From Graphilbum fragrans (Eukaryota; Ascomycota; Sordariomycetes; Ophiostomatales; Ophiostomataceae): 64,000 bases of DNA. This document shows positions 49,209 to 60,289 of this stretch, in pieces. Location: contig LLKO01000004.1 of assembly GCA_001513895.1 (NCBI GenBank), positions 1,054,001 to 1,118,000 on the forward strand. The letters are read 5' to 3'. How positions within the stretch are numbered: the first letter of the stretch is position 1; every line of letters starts with the position of its first letter. A program made the position numbers and the translations under genes. The notes below the pieces were generated by a model. That model worked only from the letters and a program-made list of their open reading frames with translations, was not told the DNA's origin and ran no database searches.

Positions 49209-52200
49209 ATGTGTGTGTGGGTGTGTGAGTGTTGTTGGTAATGCTGGAGAGAATGAAGTGGCCCCGACGTATGTTGCAACAAGAAAGAATGCCGCCGATG
49301 CCTGCCTGTCGAAGTCGTGGCCAGAGCAACAAAAAGAGCAAAAACAAAACGCGAGACAACTCGACAGGCTACCGTCAATGATAGTGAGAGGGAGAGACAG
49401 ATGGTGGGCGAAGAGCCGATGGCGAATTGGCCTTCTCTCTCCCCGTATCGTCGGTCAAGTCATCTAATCCGCGCGGTATTGTCGATGTCGTGATGTCGTG
49501 AAGTCGTCGAGCACTATGGGATGGAGGGAAAAGAGGGAAGAAGAAAGAAGGGTGAGGAGAAAGAAGGAAAGAGAGAGATGAAACGGGCAGAGAGACAGAT
49601 GGGCGAGAGATGATAGGAGAGATTGGGTGAAAGAGAGAGGGAGAGTGTGGTGTGTGTGTAGGTTGTAAGTGTGAGTGAGCGTGCTAGAGAAAACGGGATA
49701 GTGGGTGCATAGGCGGGTGGACGAGGATGGGGGTGGGTGCACCACAGTGGGAGGGAATCGCACGCAGCGAGCGACGAGCGACAGCAAGAGTGGGAACGGA
49801 ATGAAAAGCGAGCAAGAAGCCGGCAGCACGGGTAGCAAGGCCTCTCTATCAGGCACTCAGCGAGCTGGTGCGCCTCTTGCGGGGAGAGAGCCGGACAAGG
49901 GCGAGGAAGAGGGAGAGAGAGGAAGACGTAGGCGAGACTGGAGTCCACCACCAGGAGAAGCCGGCCGTGGAGTGACAGGGATAAGGGTGGATGGACAAGT
50001 GCCTTGCCCTAGCTGTCAGAGCCGGTTCTTCGTAGTCAAGAGTGGTTAGACGGACGTCTCGGCCACAGCTAGGAAGTATGTGTATACGCATGTGTGGTTT
50101 GGGTCGTGGTCCTCAAAGTATCACACTTTCATCCGCCCGCCAGGGTGCAACCACGGACCAGACGAAACAGCTTGAGCCGGCAACAGCCAGATAGAGGCTG
50201 GCAGGGAACAGGGAAGATATGAGCTCGACCATTCATAGGGTGGAGGGGGGATGGAGGGGGGATGAAGGGGGGCAAAAGTCCAGGAGAAGGAGGCGGCACC
50301 ATCACAGAAAGCCAATTCAGAATAAGGATCAGAGAATGCAAATCGCAGTTGAACCAAAGAACCAGCCATCGATTCATCCTTTCCTTCTCTTCTCATACTC
50401 GGACTGTTCAGCTTCCAGACACTGTTCCTTTCCTCTCCGAGGGATGAGATGCCCCCATCACAGCCATACTTCCAGAGGCTACACCCTTGACGAGCGACTG
50501 CTTCCTACCTCAGCCGGCCGGTCTCAAGGCCAGACAGCGGCACCTTCCGCTCAGGCCACAGCCTCGGATGCTCTGGAAAGTTTCTCGTATTGTGGAAAAG
50601 GCCTCCAAATCGGTCCCCCGTTTATCTACTGTTGCCAAAGCTACCTCAGGGTCCCTCCCGCGGTCTCCTGGCGGCCTCAAGGTCTCCAGGAGAGCATTCT
50701 CTCCACCAGAGCTTTGAGGTGTCCCCCCTTTCATACCTAGGCTTTCTCAGGAGGAGCACAGGCAGCGCTGGCCCTCGTTGGCACGTTAAAGCCTCTCCAG
50801 GCTCTTCCAGGGTATTCAACCTTGTTGCCAATACACCATTGGCCAATTCGCTGGACGTGCACAGGATGGTGAGGCAATGGCGCTAGGATCACACACATAG
50901 AGCTTGCATGGAAAGCGGTGATCCGGTCGGAGGATCAGGGCGGGGAGCCAAATGCTAGTAAAGCATTGAAGCCGCGATGCAGATGAAGCAGTCTTGTAAC
51001 AAGTTCCCGTTTCGAGTCGTCCAGGCCCCTGTTAGCTGAGAGCGCCGTAAGTTGCGTGCTAGTCCTTATATAGACTAGCTCATCATGGTAGTGGGCGGGC
51101 CCTTGCCGTAGATCAAACTACTACAGAATCGCTGTTGCTGACTACTCGTGCAGCGCGCAAGCCACCACAGCCACAGCCACAGCTGCTTCATTTCGAGCAA
51201 CAGCAGCGTGCAGCGGCATACAGCAGTTTATAGTTCTAGACGGCCGATCACAGTGTCGCGGGGCGTTGAGGAAGACGATCATGGAAGGCAGGCGGCCCAG
51301 TTGTGTTTTATTGCATTAAATACACAACAGCCAACCATGGGCAGAGCGCTTATTTCAGATTGAAAGCTTGGCGAACATTTGAGAAAGGTTCGCAGCCTCT
51401 AATCCTCGTCGTTGGCTTTTTGCCTCAGTGTGTTTTAATGGAGGAGAGGTCACAGCTTTACGCTACCTCGAGGTTTTCATGTCTTTCCAGAGAGGCACCC
51501 ACTGCTGCACACGATTTTGTCGTTGCCTCTTTAGTCTTGACTAAAGCGGCAAATTAGGTTTCGTATTGACAAAAAAACCATTGAAGATATATCGCACAAG
51601 GCATATGGAATTTTCATAGTCCCGTTTTTTGCAACTATGGTACCTGGTGGTTGGTGCTGCTGAGGCGGACCACGTGTCATCGACAGCCATCATTAAAAAC
51701 CAAAGCCCAGATGGCGACGATCCACTGCTAAAACATGTGCAGACAAATATCTTTTACGACGAGCAGCTATGAATAGCTAATCCTTCATGTCCACGGGGCT
51801 TCTCTGCACGTGTATATGCATCTACCATACATGCAATGAGCAGCCACCCAGTATGCCGCTCTTTTTGGGTGACAGGCCGCTTCCCATCTTTCTGCTACGG
51901 ATGTGCACAAGACGGCAATGCCAATGTCTTTTTTTAGCTATGCTTCTCTGAGATGGCTCCTCCGAAGAGTATTGATGTCAAATCTTTTGTAGTTCTCTAA
52001 TTCTTATTATCTGCTACATCAAGAAAAGAGTAGAGTGAGGAAATAGCACGAGGCATTGACCGAACCAAAACCAATGAATAACGAGTAGTTGATATTCATC
52101 CTAAAGAGTCAGATTATCTGAGCGTGTGCATACGTTTTTGTGCAAGGGCACCCTCGTCAGGCATACCATACAGATTGTATTGGCACCATCCCAATTACTC

Positions 52201-53525
52201 GGCACCGGAGCAGAATCTCCCGGGTAACAGGAGAGCCCAAACTACGCCCGATACGTAGCAATAGGTGATGCTGACGGCTTAGAAAGTTTTGCGGACACTT
52301 TCTGTCGCGGAAACTTCAAGCGACATCGTCCTATCACACGAAAACGGTATCCCGCAAAGACACTACAAGTTGGGCACACACAGAAAAACATCGGCTTAAT
52401 CACATTCGTTTTCGGTTTCGGATTTCTGTTAATGTCCACCACGGGGAGAGGGATGACATCGAAGCAGCCTCAAGCTGCACTAACACTGGAAGACCACAGT
52501 TCCGAGTGGTAGTCGTACGTGTAATTGCAAGGAGGCTCTTTGCTACTCGTATGTCAAAGAATAAGAGCCCAAGTGGAACTAGACTACAACGTGAATGATT
52601 TGTCAAGGAGACAGCCATGGAGCTCAGACGCCCGTTCATTAACATGCCCTGTCAGGAGAGTTGGTGTGACGTGCAACTGTACGAGGAGGAGTAAGGAATA
52701 AAATGTGTGTGCAGTGCTTGGGAGCCCTGGCTCACATATCAGAAGCAGCTAAGGCATGCTAAGACACGACATCCTAGGGAGGGGCTCAGTTTAAGATGTC
52801 TGGACTACTTGCAAATAGTGGAGAGCAAGTAGAGAAAAAGATAACACAAAAACACACAATCATAGTTTACGCAATGCTCCGCACCACCTTTGTTCCTCAT
52901 TTCTTTCCCGAGCATAGCTGCTTTACAGCACCAGAGCAGTCCACATTTGTCGGGGAACAGCCAACAGATAACGCAGCCCAGATCTCTGGCAAGCTCGATC
53001 CGGTGAGGCCCCAAATGTGCATCCTTCTCCGCTTATATAAGCACAAACAGTTTGCGTTCTCGGTGAACACCATGCTGTTGGCGTAATTAGTCCCACATAG
53101 GGCTGCAATGATCACGAAGCTTCTGCGCCGGCCACGCCGTCATAACTACAATTGGTGCCCCAGAATAAATGTAGCAAACCAGTTATCCAACTAGAAATCC
53201 CCCGTAAAAAGATGCATCATGGCAGACGCACTAATAAGCAGCTATACTCCGTACACACGCAGTACTGCAATATCCTCCTCGATGGCAGTCTAGCCAGCCA
53301 TCGACACAAGGCTATTCCGCCGTGAACTAATCACCATTTGGGTATCAGAATATCTTCTTAGCTCCTATCTTTCCAGGCCGCGCTCCCCTCTCCCCTCCTC
53401 AAGGGTAGTCCCCGTCGCCATCCCCCGCCTCGCCACCGTCCTTTGCCAGGCTTGATTGTTATATTTGTTGTGCTTGCAATCTCCCCCTGGGGACTTGTAT
53501 CTATTTCTCCCTCCTCGTCTCCTCC
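49209..53525. other. long intergenic upstream of the 7TM gene
   Basis: About 4.3 kb without a supported gene. From 49500 to 49700 the plus strand is purine-rich (CT-rich on the gene's own strand), as expected for the 7TM gene's leader. Open frames at 50219-50740 and 50590-50886 are low-complexity and unlike any family. Nothing is recognised from 51.0 to 53.4 kb. Confidence 0.6.
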
Positions 53526-54299
53526 TCACTTGGTCTTCTTGGTCTTCGCCTGGGCTGCGCGTGAGGAAAAGGCGCTGGACACCTCCGTATACGCCACATA
53601 TAGCGCGTACGCCGGGATGAACACCCACAGCATGTTGAAGAAGACCAGGTAGACCCAGAGGTACATAAAGTTGCCTGTGTCGAGGTTCGCACTCTGCACG
53701 AGCCACTCGGGGCAAAAGGTCATGAAACCGCCGTACAGCTCGGCCGTCGCGATGATGGTCATCACCAAGTTGACGCGGGCGCCGCGCGGGTTGCGCGCTA
53801 GGTCGTAGCACACCAGGCAGGCCAGCGGGCCGACAACAAACACAGTCAGCAGCTCCAGGCTGATGACGCCCAGGTCAGCGCCGGCCCAGCGCCGGTCCGC
53901 CCGCGCATACACCATCCAGAGCTGTGCAAAGGCGTTGCTGCCGCCGGCCTGCGGGCCGTAGAGGCGGTCGGTGCGGCCGAGGAAAGCGTGCGGCTGCGTC
54001 AGGTAATACTTTCCGCTACCGGTGCCACTGCCGCTAGAGGCCGCCACCACGTCGCCAAATGGCAGACTGGCCAGCGGCACCCAGCTGAAGAAGCAGTGGT
54101 AGAGGTAGCTGCCCTCGAGGGTGAAATGGATGAGCGCGTCAAAGGCGTGCCAGATGAAAAGCGCGCGCTGGGTGGTCGATGCACCAGCCGACAGCGCCAG
54201 GCGCGACGCTCCGTAGGCCGCGCCGAGAATCGCAAGCGTCGATGCCAGCGATACGAGCGTCGTCTGGTCGAATAGATCGGGGGGGAGTGTCGAGGCCAT
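53526..54299 (-). CDS. EBP-like protein (EXPERA domain, sterol Delta8-Delta7 isomerase family)
   Basis: Single exon, 257 codons, close to the length of emopamil-binding protein (EBP), an ER membrane enzyme that moves the sterol B-ring double bond. Four to five helices are visible. HFTLEGSY (58-65) carries the His/Glu pair expected at the active site. LYGGFMTFCPEWL (188-200) and WVYLVFFNMLWVFIP (215-229) match the EXPERA core. The C-terminus AKTKKTK is a Lys-rich ER-retention-like tail. One difference stands out: where EBP has WKEY, this protein has WMVY (128-131), so the Glu counted as catalytic in mammalian EBP appears as Val130. It may therefore be an EBP-like paralog rather than the ergosterol enzyme. 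The next gene on the same strand is grg-1, 562 bases upstream. Confidence 0.88.
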   Translation of the reverse strand: MASTLPPDLFDQTTLVSLASTLAILGAAYGASRLALSAGASTTQRALFIWHAFDALIHFTLEGSYLYHCFFSWVPLASLPFGDVVAASSGSGTGSGKYYLTQPHAFLGRTDRLYGPQAGGSNAFAQLWMVYARADRRWAGADLGVISLELLTVFVVGPLACLVCYDLARNPRGARVNLVMTIIATAELYGGFMTFCPEWLVQSANLDTGNFMYLWVYLVFFNMLWVFIPAYALYVAYTEVSSAFSSRAAQAKTKKTK

Positions 54300-54861
54300 T
54301 TTTGTTTAGATCGCCGGCACGGGTGGATATCGTTTGCTTTTTAGGCTTCTTGTCTCGTTCGGTGTTGAGTATTTCGTGTCGTTATATCGCATAGCACGAC
54401 GTGCATCGGTTTTGTGAGAACTGGTTTGGCCCGTGTCGATTGTCGCGTCGTGGTAATGGTGCGTTGCTGTCGTCGTCAGGCCCCTTTCGCGCCGAATATT
54501 GCGGAGAGCTTCATCAAGTGTGGGACTACATAGCCTGACACCCAACTTGGTCCGTGCGCAGCTCTTCAGCTTCAGCCATGAGGTCGTGTCGCTGCGTCGT
54601 CGACACAGCAAGCCGACGGTGATGTTAACACATCTGCTTCACAATTCATCTTCTGGAGTGAACCCTTACGGGTGTTTATGCGATTTTGATGATTATTTTA
54701 TTTATACTAAGCTAATATCGAATGCCAGTCTATGATGTTAACAGGCCGGCGATTATTGTTAACAATAACCTTCCACCTGCTTGCAACAGAACTCCATGGT
54801 CCCCGGAACACCTCCTAGAAAATGTATCCGGCAGTACTGCCATTAACCCAACAGAGCGCGC
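54300..54861. promoter_or_regulatory. EBP-like gene upstream region
   Basis: About 560 bases between the grg-1 stop and the EBP-like start, both genes on the minus strand. It must include the grg-1 3' UTR and the EBP promoter; no specific site is recognised. Confidence 0.5.
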
Positions 54862-55202
54862 TTAGTGAGTAGCGGCCTGCTTGTTGGCCTCGGCGCTAGC
54901 ATCGTTGGAGTGCTCGTTGACCTTGTCCTTAGCGGCGTCGAAGCCAGCCTGGGCACTGCAGAGGTAGTTAGTAAATAGCCGCAAGCCTTGGGTGTCTTCA
55001 GGTTAACGTACCGGGTGCCGAAGCTCTGGTTGCTGTCCTTGGCAATGTCCTTGTTGGCTTCCTTGGAGGCAGCGTTGGTGGCGCCTTATATGGTTAGCAT
55101 TTTGAGTTTGGCTTTGGCAAGTCAAATTTTGATGGACCTGGGGTAAAACATACTCTGAATCTTGTCAGAGACAAAGTTGCCGGCCTGCTTGAGGGTATCC
55201 AT
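54862..55202 (-). CDS. grg-1: glucose-repressible / clock-controlled protein GRG-1 (CCG-1), 71 aa
   Basis: Exons 55202-55154, 55084-55012 and 54955-54862 (49, 73 and 94 nt) give exactly 71 codons, the length I recall for Neurospora GRG-1/CCG-1. Introns of 69 and 56 nt have GTATGT and GTACGT donors and CTAACC or CTAACT branch sites. The protein starts MDTLKQAGNFVSDKIQSATN, continues ASKEANKDIAKDSNQSFGTR, and ends with FDAAKDKVNEHSNDASAEAN and KQAATH. It is small, hydrophilic and Ala/Lys/Asn-rich with no membrane segment. The Neurospora gene is very strongly expressed, glucose-repressed and clock-controlled; its biochemical role is unknown. A TATA box stands 124 nt upstream of the ATG. The exons are too short to appear as open frames, so this gene is easy to miss. 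Confidence 0.92.
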
Positions 55203-55325
55203 TGTGTTGATTGTTGGGTTTGCGTGAAGCAAAAAGTTGAATATAATTGTTGATCGTTGAGGGATGGATGAGAATGTAGGTGATGAGGAAATAAAAAATA
55301 GAGTCAAGACGAGGGGATCGTGACC

Positions 55326-55333
55326 CTTATATA
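55326..55333 (-). promoter_or_regulatory. TATA box of grg-1
   Basis: TATATAAG on the minus strand, 124 nt upstream of the grg-1 ATG, which implies a leader of about 90-95 nt. An AGGGG stress-response-type element (CCCCT on the plus strand, 55356-55360) lies 22 nt further upstream. Strong TATA boxes are uncommon in fungal promoters and fit a highly expressed, inducible gene. Confidence 0.7.
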
Positions 55334-55360
55334 CACAAATCCTCGACGAGAGAAGCCCCT

Positions 55361-57191
55361 TGCTTCGGCACAGATCAACAGGCATCCATCATGTGAACCG
55401 AAGTGCCTTACGTCACGGCATTGTTCTTGGTTGTCCACTAAGAGGACAGTGTCGAGAGCAACGTGTGGCGCTTGCAGACAGGCTCTAGACTCAGGAGATG
55501 ACGCATCTTGCCGCCGAAGCCGTCAGGTGTGTTTGCTCGGCACTGGCGTCGGGTGGGTATCCCGAGCGTCTTGATACTTTACTCGTAGTTGCCTGGGCTA
55601 GTGCCTTGCATCATTTCCGAAATACCAAGGACAGAAAGAATTATATCCAGAATGGCGAAAACGAATTAGCAAGCCAGTCCTTTGGGCCGCTTCGTGGCCA
55701 TGGGAGGGTTTTCCCAGCTGCCCTAGTGCCGGTACCAATGCCTTCAAGGAGAACTAAAGGTTTGGAAAGTACCGCATACAGTTGTAACTCGCCAAGGTGG
55801 TGTAATCATAGTGGATAAGGCTCTTGCGCATCCTCGCTTGATTGGCTGCTAGCGTGTATTACAGTTGCTCGTCAGCCATCGATGACGACACTCTTTTTTT
55901 CCCAATGCGGTTATCCCTACCTCATAAGACAAAGTATCCACTCTTCATGTTCAGCTTTGCCTCCACCTTCCATGCCCAGACCTTTCTCCAGAATACCAGC
56001 CCATAGTAAGCCATACAAAGGTGCATACGAGTACATAAGTACTGGCATGGAAGAAGCCAAGGGATGACATTCCATGACGTCACCTACGCCTTCCACGCCT
56101 ACGCATTCGTGTCCATACCATGGGAAACGACGGAAGCACTCGGCTGCTTGCTATGAGCGAGTACATCCTATTGCGTGTGTAGTTTCTCTCTCAATAATAA
56201 TCGGGTTCTATGTACGGGCGAAAATGCAATCAGCCACAGCCAAATTGCCTTTACAGAAGCGGCATTACCCAATCCAGTTACACCCATCTCTTTTACTAGA
56301 ACAAAAAATAAAATTTTACCTCTCTTCTACTATTCAGCTGCTGAATCATCTTCCGTCTGTTGCCCGGCCGCTTTGTTATGTCTTTAGACTTACTCTTTCA
56401 TCCTGGCCTATGCCTCCTCAGTCTCCTCCTTTGACTAAAGCAGCATCTTGTTTGCTTAGTGTCCAATACCTCAAAATTGAAGAACCAGTACATCCATAGC
56501 TCCGTCAGCCATTCACTACTCCGTACCAGTGCTCCATACGTTCACGCCCTTGGGTACTACTGGCGCCAAAAGAAGCGCAACTACAAGCGTCGATGCTTCC
56601 TAGGCCGCGATCGGAAAATCCACTACCCGTCCACGATCAGTAACCTGACTCTCGATCCCCAACATCAATGTCTTTGGTACGTTTTCTTTGTACTTCCTCG
56701 CTTTTCAGCACCAAAAACTTCCGGTAGTCAAAAGACCGGGGATGGAATAACCCCTCCTTCCGGGAAATGGGACGGTGGCGACTCATTCCTAGAAGGAAGG
56801 AGCTGTTCGACTTATCTCATGTCAATGGCCGGCTGCGAAGTAAGCAATGCTGCCTGAGGCTTAGCGAGGTCGCTCGTGATAGCCGTCAAGAATATGTTTC
56901 GTATTAGTTAGCTGTTTTCGTCCATCCATTATGAATTCTCAGGGACTTACATCATCTATGTACACAAGATGCTCGTGTTGATTCTGTTAACGGGGCAACG
57001 ACCTCATTCGCTCCTTCCCTACTCTACCACCCCGATCCTGTCTCACACCCTTCGTAGCTTCTTCATTTAGATATCTCTGCCTAGTCCTTCTTTCCTATTC
57101 ACTACAATAGGGGCTCAAAGATGCATAAACTCTTTTAAGCCACAGTAACACAGAATCCTCAACAAAGAAAGCATCTTCTATTGAAGGGCAT
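55361..57191. other. intergenic between grg-1 and the tRNA
   Basis: About 1.8 kb. Frames at 55498-55818, 56074-56499 and 56459-56857 are overlapping and without recognisable motifs. The part next to grg-1 is its distal promoter. Nothing else is supported. Confidence 0.6.
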
Positions 57192-57263
57192 ACCGGTATG
57201 GTGTAACGGCTAACATTCGAGATTCTCATTCTCGAGCTCTGGGTTCGATTCCCAGTACCGGTG
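57192..57263 (+). tRNA. tRNA-Glu (anticodon CTC), no intron
   Basis: A 72-nt cloverleaf folds completely: acceptor ACCGGTA/TACCGGT with discriminator G; D stem GTGT/ACAT with GG in the loop; anticodon stem CGAGA/TCTCG around the loop TTCTCAT (anticodon CTC, decoding GAG); a 4-nt variable loop; and T stem CTGGG/CCCAG around TTCGATT. The B box GGTTCGATTCC is perfect. No CCA is encoded, as expected for a nuclear gene. Confidence 0.93.
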
Positions 57264-57268
57264 CTACC

Positions 57269-57273
57269 TTTTT
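57269..57273 (+). terminator. RNA polymerase III terminator
   Basis: A run of five T begins six bases after the tRNA-Glu, the expected Pol III stop signal. Confidence 0.85.
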
Positions 57274-57686
57274 GATGCTGTGGCGTAGGAAGCTAGCATT
57301 CACTGTGCTTTTTTGCTTGTTAAAGGTTTTTCGACCCTCACAAGTCTATGGCAGTGGCTTGCCATACGTTCTAGGCATCCATTCCCACAAAACAGCGATT
57401 TTGCAAGGCACAGGTACACCAAATGCTATTCTGGGAGAGAATCCCGTCGAAAGTTGTAGTGAGGAGGAAGCACACGGATGTTACACAGTGCTCTGAGTCA
57501 ATAGCCAAATAGAATCATGAATAAGATGAATAGCGTGATCTTCCTATTGTGCCCATGAGAAGCTCTGAAGTTCTTTTTATGTTTTTGATATGCCTTGACC
57601 TTGCAGAAATTTTACAAAACTCTTAGCATTTGATGATCCCAATATATCAAAAGCATCAACATTCATCCAATTTTTTCATTGAGGCA

Positions 57687-59675
57687 ATGCCTTCCCGAAA
57701 GACGCAAAAGGTTGATATTAACCGATGCAATGTGGCCGATCTCCGTCTCGAACCACTCAATTTGCTTTGGGGAGGGCCACTATTGGTAGATCGTCGTGCC
57801 CGCCTGCGAAAGCAACACAAGAAGAAGCCTTCGGACAAGCAAGAAGCTGCCCAGTCAGAGGCCCCTGCCCCAGTTGAACCTGTCAAGCCACCAAAAGGAG
57901 CAGAGCCAGAAGCCCAAGTTGAGGCGGTTAAAGAGCCTGAAGCAGCTTCTGCCCCTGAAGCGACCCCCGCTGTAGAAGAACCAGCATCGGTTGAGCCAGC
58001 AGTGGAGAGTGCAACAAACGGGAGGCACCGTTGCGACAAGGACAAAAAGACGCACCGAAAGTCGTGCAGGAATCCCCGGTGCATCATCTACGATAGCAGC
58101 GATGGGTATATCTCTGGTGACATCGACCAAGATCTAAAATCGAAGTTGTTCAGACGACACAGTCGACACATAAAGTGCTGCTGCCACCGTGAAAAGACAA
58201 AGCACAGCGGTGATGACACGGACAAAGATGGCTGCTCGTGCAAACGCTGCATTGGCAGCACCGACAAAGCGACCGGCGAAGCAGAAGGGAAGAAAAAGCG
58301 ACACGCTTTACGGTGCCCTGTTTGTTGGCATCGCCTGAGCGACGCACTTTCAGATGAAACTGAACAGACCGACGTGGAGACTCCCAACGGCAGCAACAAA
58401 GAACAAATAAAGAGCACGCACTGTTGCCGTGGGCACAGATGCTGCAGAAAAGTCCACAAGGAAAGCGAGAAGACACAGGAATGGAATGGACAAAACCCCG
58501 CTGAAGAAGCCAAGGGGGAAACGGCCGAGGAGGTTGCCACTGATGCCACAGAGCCCAAGGCAGAAGTAGTTACCAGCGATCCTCCTGCCGCAGCAGCTGA
58601 GACCACAGCTGATGCTGTCCCTGACGGTCCCGTGGATGACACTTCTGCAGCAACTAGCGCTGCTGTTGACGGCACTACCACCATCCAAGACGAGGAGGCA
58701 AAAGCTCCGAATGCAGCCCCCGAAGTCCCCCCCATAGCCACCTATTTACCACAAAGTATGCCCTACTACCCGTTCCCGCAGATGGCTCCGCCGTTTTCCG
58801 GGGCAGTTCCAGGCTATCCCGGGCATGAATTGAGGCCACAGCCCCCCGTTGCATATCATCACCATCCTTATGGAATGCCGCCGTATCCCTATCCCTATGC
58901 GTGGCCGCCTTACCCAGCCTTTCACCCCTCTCCTCCTCCTCCCCTCTTCCCGCCACAGTATCCATACGTTGGACCACTTCCGCCAGGGCCAGTGCCACAG
59001 CATTTCATGCCACCACACGGTTCGCTGTATGCAGCTAGGGGCCCATCAAGGCCTATGCCCTACCCAATGGTGCATTCTCCTCTTGCCACGGTGGACACGG
59101 AGACGAGCGCAGATGCCACCGCGGAAACATTCCATGACACTGGGAATGGCGTCGTTGATGAGACCCAGAATGCAGGCGACGCTGATGGGTCCCATGAAAC
59201 TGTGGCCGCAAATGCTGCCGATAGCAACAAAGAAAGCGGCGGTAACGGCAGTGCAGACCCTTGGCACAGTATGAACGCCGGGTACGACGGTGTGAATGAC
59301 AGCAACGAAAATGGCCATGAAGGCTATGTCAGCGGGGCCTGGGATTTCAGCTGGGATAACAACAACGGCACAGCGGAAGACATTGGTGGTACTAATACGG
59401 CCAATGAGACCGGTGGTGCGGTCGACTGGGACAGCTGGGGTAACGATAACAACGACGGTGGCGATGGAAGCAATGATGGTCGCGGATTCCCACATAGTCC
59501 CGCTTGGACGACGACTGACCTGGCAGTGCTGCAGCGTCTTTACGCGCAGCATTTCAACGGCCAATGGGAAGACCTGCAGACAGCCTTTTATAACGAGACA
59601 GGACGCGTCGTCGACTGCGACGTTCTAAGGCAAACAATGGAGGAATGTGCTAGAAAGGCACATGTTGCTGGGTGA
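57687..59675 (+). CDS. unrecognised Cys-rich / Pro-Tyr-rich protein with SANT-like C-terminus
   Basis: Single exon, 662 codons from the ATG at 57687 (MPSRKTQKVDINRCNV); an in-frame ATG at 57633 would add 18 residues. Order of parts: a basic start (to about 65) with RLEPLNLLWGG; a Glu/Ala/Pro-rich acidic stretch (65-120); a Cys/His-rich basic region (about 120-275) with CRNPRC, HIKCCCH, CSCKRC, CPVCW and CCRGHRCC; an acidic Ala/Thr-rich linker; a Pro/Tyr-rich segment (about 360-460) with PYYPFPQMAPP and PYPYPYAWPPYP; an Asn/Gly/Asp-rich part with repeated Trp; and a C-terminal helical unit of about 55 residues, from WTTTDLAVLQRLYAQHFNGQ to the final Cys/Arg-rich helix, that resembles a SANT/Myb fold. 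No signal peptide or membrane helix. Probably nuclear, by inference only. AATAAA lies at 59720. Confidence 0.72.
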   Translation: MPSRKTQKVDINRCNVADLRLEPLNLLWGGPLLVDRRARLRKQHKKKPSDKQEAAQSEAPAPVEPVKPPKGAEPEAQVEAVKEPEAASAPEATPAVEEPASVEPAVESATNGRHRCDKDKKTHRKSCRNPRCIIYDSSDGYISGDIDQDLKSKLFRRHSRHIKCCCHREKTKHSGDDTDKDGCSCKRCIGSTDKATGEAEGKKKRHALRCPVCWHRLSDALSDETEQTDVETPNGSNKEQIKSTHCCRGHRCCRKVHKESEKTQEWNGQNPAEEAKGETAEEVATDATEPKAEVVTSDPPAAAAETTADAVPDGPVDDTSAATSAAVDGTTTIQDEEAKAPNAAPEVPPIATYLPQSMPYYPFPQMAPPFSGAVPGYPGHELRPQPPVAYHHHPYGMPPYPYPYAWPPYPAFHPSPPPPLFPPQYPYVGPLPPGPVPQHFMPPHGSLYAARGPSRPMPYPMVHSPLATVDTETSADATAETFHDTGNGVVDETQNAGDADGSHETVAANAADSNKESGGNGSADPWHSMNAGYDGVNDSNENGHEGYVSGAWDFSWDNNNGTAEDIGGTNTANETGGAVDWDSWGNDNNDGGDGSNDGRGFPHSPAWTTTDLAVLQRLYAQHFNGQWEDLQTAFYNETGRVVDCDVLRQTMEECARKAHVAG

Positions 59676-60289
59676 TGCGGAAGCAGTGAATCCAAGAAAG
59701 TCCCGTGGGCTGTATTCAAAATAAATAATGGGAGCAAATGAGGTATTCAAAAAAGAACAGGGGCGGGATCCTGCAGGGACAAAAAATCAGATCCCGGAAA
59801 GCGACGAAAGCTATATGCCAAAACCAGATGAGAACAATATAACACTATTCTCCGAAAGAAATAAATCTTGAGATGCAAGTAAGTAAATACACCGCTAACG
59901 GCTAGGACAGGAATTGAAGAAATAACAGATCCAACCGCTTTTAATCGCCACCCTGGCGAAATAAATGAAACATAAGAAAGTAACACCCCTAGTATAATAA
60001 AATTACATAGCTCCCTAGAAGAACGAAAAAAAGAGGTTAATAATAACAGTAGCAACCACTTGAAAATTCAAACCCTCGCACCAACTCCCAACAAAATGCT
60101 TTCTAGATGTCAGACCAATCCCTAAAACACTAAGAGCAAACATTTCTAGACCAAAATTTATAAAAGACAATAGGTGTATAGAAGCAAGACGGAAGATGGC
60201 CTCAAAAACAGCCTCCAAGAAAGTGAAAAATGAAATGGGCCCCCAATTAGGCAATAAATGGAGGACAATAGAACAAGGGCTATTCGCTC
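59676..60289. other. AT-rich gap between two converging genes
   Basis: About 610 bases, visibly richer in A/T than the neighbours, containing the two facing 3' ends. On the minus strand two overlapping frames (60293-60015 and 60055-59747) encode Phe/Leu/Ile-rich peptides. The first starts at an ATG that overlaps the 14-3-3-like stop codon (ATGA). T-rich DNA gives such peptides by default, so I do not call a gene. Confidence 0.55.

Noticed and set aside
58088..58741. 217-codon frame antisense to the Cys-rich protein gene
   Set aside because: It is the complement of a Glu/Ala/Thr-rich coding region, which automatically yields an open Ser/Ala/Val-rich antisense frame.
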